Positions 1 through 5,715 of a stretch of 6,016 nt of DNA are shown here, one piece after another; within the stretch, counting starts at the first letter, position 1; every line of letters starts with the position of its first letter. A program made the translations under genes and the position numbers. The DNA is from a bacterium (lineage in GTDB: Bacteria > Ratteibacteria > UBA8468 > B48-G9 > JAFGKM01): the NCBI GenBank assembly GCA_021160565.1, contig JAGHCG010000047.1, positions 1-6,016 on the forward strand. The letters are read 5' to 3'. Below the pieces are notes generated by a model. The model worked only from the letters and a program-made list of their open reading frames with translations. It did no database searches and was not told the DNA's origin.

Positions 1-78
1 AAAAACAATCCGTTTTACAGGGAAAGAATAAGAGAAAAAAAGGAGAAAATAGGAGAATGTGTTGGGATAGATTTTTAA
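1..78 (+). CDS. Possible C-terminal tail of an upstream gene (partial)
   Basis: The first reading frame is open from the left edge and ends with TAA at 76-78, giving 25 residues that end in GECVGIDF. The composition (NPFYRERIREKKEK) looks like an ordinary lysine- and glutamate-rich C-terminus of this genome. No family can be recognised from so little. The frame starting at base 3 is also open across this stretch but runs on into serA in another frame, so it is the weaker candidate. The call rests only on composition and on a stop placed sensibly before the serA promoter region. Confidence 0.35.
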   Translation, partial: KNNPFYRERIREKKEKIGECVGIDF

Positions 79-141
79 TGTCTCAACGTATCTTTATTTT
101 GTATAGATTTTTACTTGACACAACAGGACCACTGAAAAAAT

Positions 142-169
142 TTGACCATATAGAGAAAATAAGTAAAAT
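142..169 (+). promoter_or_regulatory. Candidate sigma-70-type promoter of serA
   Basis: TTGACC at 142-147 matches the -35 consensus at five of six positions. TAAAAT at 164-169 matches the -10 consensus at five of six positions. The spacer is 16 bases. Transcription would start near 176, leaving a leader of under 20 bases before the serA ATG, just enough for its ribosome-binding site. A perfect TTGACA lies at 115-120 but has no good -10 at 16-18 bases. In DNA this AT-rich, chance matches are common. Confidence 0.45.
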
Positions 170-192
170 ATATCAGAAAAGAAAGGAAAAAA

Positions 193-1767
193 ATGGAAAA
201 GATAAAAGTTTTGGTAACAGACCCTCTGGAAGAAAAAGGAATAGAAATCCTGAAAAATGCTGGTTTTAAAGTTGATGAAGTTGGAAAGCAATCACCGGAA
301 AAACTTGCAGAAATAATTAAAGATTATGACGTTCTGATAGTGAGAAGTGGGACAAAAGTTCCAAAAGAAGTAATTGAAAAAGGAGAAAAACTTAAAATCA
401 TCGGGCGTGCTGGAGTAGGACTTGATAATATAGATGTTGAAGCAGCCACCTTAGCAGGAATAGTTGTAATGAATGCTCCTGAAGGAAATACCATTTCTGC
501 TGCTGAACATACAATTGCTTTAATGATGGCTCTTGCAAGAAATATACCTTCTGCAAATAATTCTGTGAAAGAGGGAAAATGGGAAAGAAAGAAATTTATG
601 GGAACAGAATTGTATGGAAAAACTCTCGGAATTATTGGACTGGGAAGAATTGGAAAAAGAGTAGCAGAAATAGGAAAGGGTTTGGGAATGAAGATTGTTG
701 CTTATGACCCCTATATTTCAGAAGAAGTGATAAGAAATATGGGAGTGGCTGTTGTAAATTTAGAAGGAGTTTTAAAACAGGCAGATTTTCTAACCTTTCA
801 TATACCTCTTAATGATGAAACATATCATCTTATTGGAGATAGAGAATTTGAAATGATGAAAGATGGTGTTTTTATTATAAATTGTGCAAGAGGTGGAATT
901 ATTGATGAAGAATCCCTTTTAAGATATATCAAAAAAGGAAAAGTAAAGGGTGCGGCTCTTGATGTTTTTGAAAAAGAACCGCCAGAAAAAAATCTTCTTC
1001 TTCAACTTGACCAGGTTATAGCAACTCCTCATCTTGGAGCGTCAACAAAGGAAGCACAAATGAATGTGGCTCAACAACTTGCTCAACAGATAGTGGATGC
1101 ATTGCAGAAAAGAATTGTTAAAAATGCTGTAAATTTACCTGCTCTTGATGAAAAAAGTCTGGAGTATATAAGGGGGTACCTTTCACTGGGAGAAAAAATA
1201 GGAATTTTCCTCAGGCAACTTATAGATGGGGAAATAAAAGAAATTGTTCTGGAATACAGTGGAGAAATTATAAATTATGACCTTTCATTGGTGAGGGCAA
1301 ATGTAATAGTTGGTTTATTCAGTGAAGAAGAAAATGTTAACTTGGTAAATGCGCCTCTTATAGTAAAAGAGAAAGGAATAAAATTAAGAGAAATCAGAAA
1401 GGAAAAGGCAGATGAATTTACCAATCTTATAACTGTTGAAGTTAAAAACTCCAAAAAAGTTTCTGTTTCAGGTACTCTTATAAGAGAAGAACCAAGAATT
1501 GTGAAAATAGATGGATTTTCTGTTGAAGCAGTTCCAAAGGGCTACCTTTTAATATGTTATAATGAGGACAAACCAGGAATTATGGGACATATTGGAACAG
1601 TACTTGGCAAAAGGGGTATAAATATAGCATCAATGACTCTTGGAAGGAAGAAAAAGGGAGGTCCAGCAATAACAGTTCTCAATCTTGACCAGGGGATAGA
1701 TAAAGAGGTAATAAATAAAATAGAGGAGTTTCCAGCAATACATTCGGTCAGACTGGTAAGGATTTAA
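193..1767 (+). CDS. serA: D-3-phosphoglycerate dehydrogenase
   Basis: This enzyme oxidises 3-phosphoglycerate to 3-phosphohydroxypyruvate with NAD+, the first committed step of serine synthesis, in the cytoplasm. The 524 residues fit the long family form. Residues 1-100 and about 285-315 form the substrate domain (RSGTKV 51-56, GRAGVGLDNID 71-81). Residues 101-284 form the NAD domain, with GLGRIG at 149-154 and the acidic NAD-binding residue D172. An intervening regulatory domain follows (about 320-450), then a C-terminal ACT domain (about 453-524) containing NEDKPGIMG and GINIAS. The expected catalytic residues are R233 (CARGG), E262 (FEKEPP) and H280 (TPHLG). ACT domains usually bind serine for feedback inhibition, so that is likely here. 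AAAGGA at 182-187, five bases before the ATG, supports this start. The gene appears intact. It is followed on the same strand by a small ORF and rny, with no convincing terminator between. Confidence 0.96.
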   Translation: MEKIKVLVTDPLEEKGIEILKNAGFKVDEVGKQSPEKLAEIIKDYDVLIVRSGTKVPKEVIEKGEKLKIIGRAGVGLDNIDVEAATLAGIVVMNAPEGNTISAAEHTIALMMALARNIPSANNSVKEGKWERKKFMGTELYGKTLGIIGLGRIGKRVAEIGKGLGMKIVAYDPYISEEVIRNMGVAVVNLEGVLKQADFLTFHIPLNDETYHLIGDREFEMMKDGVFIINCARGGIIDEESLLRYIKKGKVKGAALDVFEKEPPEKNLLLQLDQVIATPHLGASTKEAQMNVAQQLAQQIVDALQKRIVKNAVNLPALDEKSLEYIRGYLSLGEKIGIFLRQLIDGEIKEIVLEYSGEIINYDLSLVRANVIVGLFSEEENVNLVNAPLIVKEKGIKLREIRKEKADEFTNLITVEVKNSKKVSVSGTLIREEPRIVKIDGFSVEAVPKGYLLICYNEDKPGIMGHIGTVLGKRGINIASMTLGRKKKGGPAITVLNLDQGIDKEVINKIEEFPAIHSVRLVRI

Positions 1768-1770
1768 AAA

Positions 1771-1875
1771 ATGGAACAAAAAATGAAACATAATAATAGA
1801 AAAAAATTAAAAGGTAACCCTTTAATAAAAATATTTAAGTTTTTGAAATTCCTTCCAGACTGGCCTGCTGGTTAA
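1771..1875 (+). CDS. Putative 34-residue leader peptide upstream of rny
   Basis: A small open frame begins three bases after the serA stop codon. AAGGA at 1758-1762 stands eight bases before the ATG, which is ideal spacing for a ribosome-binding site. A second ATG lies at 1783. The peptide is strongly basic (nine Lys/Arg against one Glu and one Asp). It has a basic first half, an amphipathic stretch LIKIFKFLKFLP (residues 18-29), and the end DWPAG. I recognise no family. Its TAA (1873-1875) directly precedes the left arm (1876-1885) of the hairpin that covers the rny ribosome-binding site. A ribosome stopping there would hold that arm open. I infer a regulatory leader ORF. It could instead be a small membrane-active protein or a chance ORF. 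The evidence is the Shine-Dalgarno spacing and the placement of the stop; no conservation data were available. Confidence 0.5.
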   Translation: MEQKMKHNNRKKLKGNPLIKIFKFLKFLPDWPAG

Positions 1876-1921
1876 CTCCTTTGCTAATTTTATCTGACAT
1901 AAGTCAGAAGAAGCGAAGGAG
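1876..1921 (+). promoter_or_regulatory. Hairpin sequestering the rny Shine-Dalgarno sequence
   Basis: CTCCTTTGCT (1876-1885) pairs with AGCGAAGGAG (1912-1921) over ten base pairs with one G-U wobble. Inside it, TCTGAC (1893-1898) pairs perfectly with GTCAGA (1903-1908) around the loop ATAA. The unpaired parts between the stems are seven bases (1886-1892) and three bases (1909-1911). The right arm includes most of the AGGAGG of rny, so the folded form should block ribosome binding. No run of T follows, so it is not an intrinsic terminator. The pairing is read directly from the sequence; the regulatory role is inferred. Confidence 0.7.
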
Positions 1922-1926
1922 GTGAT
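1916..1926 (+). promoter_or_regulatory. Extended ribosome-binding site of rny
   Basis: AAGGAGGTGAT is an eleven-base match to the complement of the usual bacterial 16S rRNA 3' end. It decides the rny start. The only conventional start codon close by, GTG at 1922-1924, lies inside the site and so cannot use it. ATT at 1931 follows AGGAGG after eight bases. Most of this site lies in the right arm of the hairpin at 1876-1921. Confidence 0.8.
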
Positions 1927-1930
1927 TAAA

Positions 1931-3505
1931 ATTAACTCAGTAAACACAATAAAACTGGTGCTTCCATGGTTTATATTATGGGGAGCAATTTCCATCTTGA
2001 TAGGTTATCTCTGGAGGAAATATATTGGTGAAAGAACCATTAAAGCAGCAGAAAAAAGAGCAAAAGAAATAATACAGGAAGCTGAAAATCTTGCTTTAAG
2101 TAAGAAAAGGGAAATTGACCTTGAAGCAAAAGAATTACTTTACAGATTAAGAAGTGAATTTGAGAGAGAAACAAGAAATAAAAGAAAGGAATTACAATTT
2201 CAGGAAAAGAGGCTTCAACAGAGAGAAATAAATCTGGAAAGAAAATCTGAAATACTGGAGAAGAAAGATGAGGAACTCTCTCAAAGAGAAAGGAAACTCG
2301 AAGAAAAAGAAAGGGAATTGAGAGACAGAGAAGCAGAGCTTTTTGCACTTATAGAAGAAGAGAAAAAGAAACTTGAAAGCATTTCAGGAATTACAAGAGA
2401 GGAAGCAAAGGAACATCTTATAAAACTGATGGAAGAAGAAGCAAGAAAAGAGGCATCTAAAATTCAGCAAAAACTTGAAGAAGAAGCAAGAGAAAAAGCC
2501 GAAAAAAAAGCAAAAGAAATTTTACTTTCTGCAATGCAAAGACTTGCTCCTGAAGAAGCAAGTGAAAGCGTTGTTTCTGTGGTAAGTTTGCCAAATGATG
2601 AAATAAAAGGAAGAATAATTGGAAGAGAAGGAAGAAATATAAGAGCGTTTGAAGCCCTCACAGGTGTTGACCTTATCGTTGATGATACTCCAGAAGCAGT
2701 GACAATTTCTTCTTTTAATCTCTACAGAAGAGAAATTGCCAGAATTTCCCTTGAAAAGTTGATTGCAGATGGGAGAATACACCCTGGAAGAATTGAAGAA
2801 GTGGTGGAAAAAGTTAAAAAGGAAATTGACGAAAAGATAATTGAAGAAGGAAACAATACAATTTTTGAAGTTGGAATTGAAAATGTACATCCTGAACTTG
2901 TGAAATTGCTTGGAAAATTAAAATACAGAACAAGTTATGGACAGAATGCTCTTCAACATTCAAAAGAAAGTGCTTTTCTTGCTGGAATGATTGCTTCTGA
3001 ACTTGGACTGGATGCAAAACTTGCAAAGAGAGCTGCTCTTTTCCATGATATTGGAAAAGCAGTTGACCAGGAAGTAGAAGGTTCACATCCGGAAATAGGA
3101 GCAGAACTTTTAAGAAAATATGGAGAAAGAGAAGAAGTGATTGATGCTGCTTTATCCCATCACAAAGACCTTGATGTAAATTCTCCTTATACAGTGATAA
3201 CTCAAATTGCTGATACTCTTTCTGCAACAAGACCTGGAGCAAGAAGAGATACTCTTGAGAGATATATAAGAAGGATTGAAAACCTTGAAAAAATCGCCTC
3301 TTCATTTAAAGGTGTTGATACAGCATTTGCAATTTCTGCTGGAAGAGAAGTAAGAGTTATTGTTAAACCTGATGAAGTTTCAGATGAAAAGGCAAAAGAA
3401 CTTGCAAGAGAAATAGCAAAAAAGATCGAGGCAAATATGGAATATATAGGACAGGTGAAAGTCACTGTTATAAGAGAAAAGAGAGAAATTGAATATGCAA
3501 AATAA
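1931..3505 (+). CDS. rny: Ribonuclease Y, likely initiated at AUU
   Basis: RNase Y is the membrane-anchored endoribonuclease that starts mRNA turnover in many bacteria. Numbered from the ATT at 1931, the 524 residues show the full family order. An N-terminal membrane segment (about 9-28, ending IGYLWRK) is followed by a long charged coiled coil (about 35-200). Next comes a KH RNA-binding domain with GRIIGREGRNIR (about 227-238). The HD phosphohydrolase domain carries LQHS (H343), FHDIGKA (H372, D373), SHH and D428. The C-terminus VTVIREKREIEYAK is typical. Length is close to the usual 520. The reading frame opens at a GTG at 1922 (527 residues), but that codon lies within the ribosome-binding site, so I prefer ATT 1931. 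The next GTG (1958) would be 35 bases from the site and would remove part of the N-terminus. Expression is probably controlled by the hairpin and small ORF just upstream. The TAA overlaps the nfi ATG. Confidence 0.95.
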   Translation: MNSVNTIKLVLPWFILWGAISILIGYLWRKYIGERTIKAAEKRAKEIIQEAENLALSKKREIDLEAKELLYRLRSEFERETRNKRKELQFQEKRLQQREINLERKSEILEKKDEELSQRERKLEEKERELRDREAELFALIEEEKKKLESISGITREEAKEHLIKLMEEEARKEASKIQQKLEEEAREKAEKKAKEILLSAMQRLAPEEASESVVSVVSLPNDEIKGRIIGREGRNIRAFEALTGVDLIVDDTPEAVTISSFNLYRREIARISLEKLIADGRIHPGRIEEVVEKVKKEIDEKIIEEGNNTIFEVGIENVHPELVKLLGKLKYRTSYGQNALQHSKESAFLAGMIASELGLDAKLAKRAALFHDIGKAVDQEVEGSHPEIGAELLRKYGEREEVIDAALSHHKDLDVNSPYTVITQIADTLSATRPGARRDTLERYIRRIENLEKIASSFKGVDTAFAISAGREVRVIVKPDEVSDEKAKELAREIAKKIEANMEYIGQVKVTVIREKREIEYAK

Positions 3506-4179
3506 TGAGAGTTTTGAAACTTCACAGATGGGATGTAAATGAAAAAGAAGCAATAGAAATACAGGAGAAATTAAAAGAAAAATTAATTCTAAAACCTTAT
3601 GAAGGAAAAATTGAAAAAATAGGTGGAGTTGATTGTTCTTACAAAAATGATAAGATTTATGTGGGTTTTGTAGTATGTAAGTTTCCCTCCCTTGAAATTA
3701 TAAACCAGTATTATCTGATAAGAAAAGTAAACTTTCCATATATTCCTGGATTATTTGCATTCAGAGAAGCACCTGCAATTGTTGAACTGTTTGAAAAAGT
3801 GAAGGAAGAACCAGACCTTATAATCATAAATGGACATGGGATTGCTCATCCCAGAAAAGTTGGCATTGCCTCACACATAGGAATATTGATTGAAAAACCC
3901 ACCATAGGGTGTGCTGAAAAAATTCTTTATGGAACTTATTCTGAACCACCTTCATTTTCACTTTCTTCAACATTTATAAAAGATAAAGAAGGAGAAATAA
4001 TAGGACATGCAGTAAGAAACTATCAGGGAAAAATAATTTTTGTCTCTCCTGGAAATCTTATTGACCTCAGACAGACATTATCAATTACTTTACAATCTCT
4101 TAAGGAAAATTTTTCTTTACCTGTTCCTCTTTCTCTTGCTCACAGATTATCGGGAGAATTATTGAGAAACAGTTGTTAA
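3505..4179 (+). CDS. nfi: Endonuclease V with altered active-site residues
   Basis: Endonuclease V nicks DNA near deaminated bases, chiefly hypoxanthine. Some members cut inosine-containing RNA. The 224 residues match the usual length and, from memory, track the Thermotoga maritima enzyme from the N-terminal LHRWD onward. Visible motifs are GGVDCSY (catalytic D43), the wedge PYIPG (78-82), FRE (R87, E88), GHGIAHPR (H115), TIGCAEKILYG, FVSPG and LAHRLS. Two active-site positions differ from the Thermotoga enzyme: its metal-binding D110 is N109 here (AAT at 3829-3831), and its K139 is E138 (GAA at 3916-3918). The fold should be intact but catalysis may be changed or lost. The ATG shares one base with the rny stop (TAATG). 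No good ribosome-binding site precedes it, so translation probably depends on rny. Its last 21 bases overlap the convergent radical SAM gene. Confidence 0.93.
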   Translation: MRVLKLHRWDVNEKEAIEIQEKLKEKLILKPYEGKIEKIGGVDCSYKNDKIYVGFVVCKFPSLEIINQYYLIRKVNFPYIPGLFAFREAPAIVELFEKVKEEPDLIIINGHGIAHPRKVGIASHIGILIEKPTIGCAEKILYGTYSEPPSFSLSSTFIKDKEGEIIGHAVRNYQGKIIFVSPGNLIDLRQTLSITLQSLKENFSLPVPLSLAHRLSGELLRNSC

Positions 4180-5688
4180 TTTCTCTTCTTTTAAACTTTC
4201 AACAATTTCCTTATTAAGAATACAACCAGGGTCAGGTGCTTTAAAATCTCTGTAATAAGCATATGCTCTCGCAACACATCCCCCACATACAGAAAAATAT
4301 TTTCCTTTACATCCATATCTTTCAGGATGATTTCTTCTATCTCTTATTTCATTCAATACCTCTGAATTTTCCCACACCTCGATCAAATTTTCTGCTTTTA
4401 TCTCTCCGTTCTTCTTGATGTTTCCTATAACAACATCTGGCATAAACACACAAGGAGTTATTGAACCATCTGGTTGAAGCGCAATATAAGCTCTCCCTGC
4501 TCCACAACCTCCAATTAACTCTACAAGTGTCTTCAATTTCTCTGCATTTCCTGTGGTAAAATGACCAATAACACTATATTTTCCCTTTCCAAGTTCAAAC
4601 ATCTGTTTACAGTACCTTCCAAATTGTGGAGCAGTACTTAAAAGAGTTTCTTTCCCTGACTGTAAATCCTGATAGAAAATTTCAAATAATTTTTCTCTTT
4701 CTTCACATGTAAGGTCATTTTCAAAACCACCTCTTCCACAGGGAATATAATTGTAAAGAACAACCTTTCTTATTCCCAACTCGTCTCTCAGTTTTATCAT
4801 TTCAGGTATTTCATTTCTTAAAATTGAATTTTCTCTTGCCACAGTATAGGAAATACAAACTTTATCTCCCTCTCCAACTTTTATAAGATTTTTTATTCCA
4901 TTTAAAGCTTTTTCAAAAGAACCTTTTACTCCTCTAAATGTATCGTGAACATCAGGAGTTGAACCATCTAAACTTACACCATAATAAGCAAAACCTATAT
5001 CTTTTAATCTTTCAGCAACTTCTTCAGTAATAAGAGTCCCATTTGTATTTATTGACATATAAAGCCCTGCTTCTTTCCCTATTTTAGCAAGTTCCCAGAA
5101 AACAGGATCCATAAGAGGTTCTCCACCTGCAAATGCAAAAGTTGGAATATTTGTTTTAACTATTTCCTCCATAACTTTTATTTTTTCTTCTCTTGTAAGT
5201 TCATTCGGAAGTCCTTTTGAAAGAATACCAGCATCTTCATAACAGTGTTTACACCTTAAATTACATCTTGCAGTAATATTCCACACAAGCATCAGTGGTT
5301 GAGAAAAAATCATCGGAAAGTGAACTCCAAATTTTACTACTGTTTCAGCAATATTTAGAATAGATTTTCTTATAACTGGTTTTTTAATAGCTTCTGGGAG
5401 TTTCTCTTTTTCTATTCCAAAAGTCCTGCATATATGGTCAAAAATAATGTAAGAAATTACTGTATCTCTATCTTCAAAGAATCTTTTAATAAATGGTCTG
5501 TTATCTCTGGCATATTTTCTTACATGATTTTCCAGTTTTGTTTTACCGTTTTCTTCCTTTTTTAAAAGCCCTGCCATAATGTTTCTCGCCAATCTGGTGT
5601 TAAGAAACTTATAAATATTTTCTCCTTTAATATGATTTAAAAGTTCCACAGGATTAAACGGAAAATTATTGAGATTCCAGAGTCCCAT
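4159..5688 (-). CDS. Radical SAM/SPASM domain protein (AhbD/NirJ-like C-terminus)
   Basis: This is an iron-sulfur enzyme expected to cleave S-adenosylmethionine and make a 5'-deoxyadenosyl radical; its substrate is unknown. Residues 1-130 are an N-terminal region I do not recognise, rich in charged residues and without a signal peptide. The radical SAM core (about 131-330) has the cluster motif CNLRCKHCY (C142, C146, C149), GGEP (188-191) and SINTNGTLI. The C-terminal SPASM region has C395, C413, C460, C468, C471 and C489, which should hold one or two extra 4Fe-4S clusters. CGGCVARAYAYYRDFKAPDPGC-type spacing resembles haem-pathway enzymes such as AhbD, AhbC and NirJ. It also resembles many unassigned SPASM proteins, so I give no gene symbol. 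No haem gene or peptide precursor is visible nearby. AGGAGG six bases before the ATG fixes the start. The gene follows an IS630-type fragment by 27 bases and overlaps the nfi end. Confidence 0.9.
   Translation of the reverse strand: MGLWNLNNFPFNPVELLNHIKGENIYKFLNTRLARNIMAGLLKKEENGKTKLENHVRKYARDNRPFIKRFFEDRDTVISYIIFDHICRTFGIEKEKLPEAIKKPVIRKSILNIAETVVKFGVHFPMIFSQPLMLVWNITARCNLRCKHCYEDAGILSKGLPNELTREEKIKVMEEIVKTNIPTFAFAGGEPLMDPVFWELAKIGKEAGLYMSINTNGTLITEEVAERLKDIGFAYYGVSLDGSTPDVHDTFRGVKGSFEKALNGIKNLIKVGEGDKVCISYTVARENSILRNEIPEMIKLRDELGIRKVVLYNYIPCGRGGFENDLTCEEREKLFEIFYQDLQSGKETLLSTAPQFGRYCKQMFELGKGKYSVIGHFTTGNAEKLKTLVELIGGCGAGRAYIALQPDGSITPCVFMPDVVIGNIKKNGEIKAENLIEVWENSEVLNEIRDRRNHPERYGCKGKYFSVCGGCVARAYAYYRDFKAPDPGCILNKEIVESLKEEKLTTVSQ
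4164..4190 (+). terminator. Weak candidate terminator at the nfi end
   Basis: GAGAAA (4164-4169) can pair with TTTCTC (4180-4185) across a ten-base loop containing the nfi stop codon, and a T-rich tail (TTCTT) follows. The stem is only six pairs and AT-rich, and it lies inside the end of the opposite radical SAM gene. Termination by this element is doubtful, but nothing better exists between the two converging genes. Confidence 0.25.
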
Positions 5689-5700
5689 TATTCACCTCCT
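5689..5700 (-). promoter_or_regulatory. Ribosome-binding site of the radical SAM gene
   Basis: Read on the minus strand, AGGAGGTGAATA precedes the ATG, with AGGAGG six bases away. It is a nearly full match to the 16S rRNA 3' end and clearly sets the start at 5688. It shows that this genome uses the same long site as at rny, but here with an ordinary ATG and no obvious sequestering arm. Confidence 0.85.
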
Positions 5701-5715
5701 TTTTAAAAATCCCAC

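Noticed and set aside
115..143. TTGACA at 115-120 as the main serA promoter
   Set aside because: The -35 is perfect, but the bases 16-18 positions downstream (AAATTT region) match the -10 consensus poorly. The pair at 142-169 is better.
57..269. Plus-strand open frame overlapping the serA start
   Set aside because: It has no recognisable motif and runs 77 bases into serA in another frame, where serA has a clear ribosome-binding site and N-terminal sequence.
1807..1830. Hairpin AAAGG-TAAC-CCTTT as a terminator of serA
   Set aside because: The stem is five pairs and is followed by AATAAAAA rather than a T run, so intrinsic termination is unlikely.
1876..1930. The rny leader hairpin as an intrinsic terminator
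   Set aside because: The sequence after the stem is GTGATTAAA with no T run, and the right arm is the rny ribosome-binding site itself.
2040..3525. Several long minus-strand open frames opposite rny
   Set aside because: Their products are low-complexity (runs of Phe, Leu, Ser) mirrored from the purine-rich coiled-coil and KH/HD codons of rny. None has a motif or a plausible ribosome-binding site.
1771..5688. The 34-residue peptide as a RiPP precursor for the radical SAM/SPASM enzyme
   Set aside because: The two genes are about 2.3 kb apart at their nearest ends and on opposite strands, with rny and nfi between. The peptide has no cysteine or leader-core pattern, and its position fits an rny leader better.
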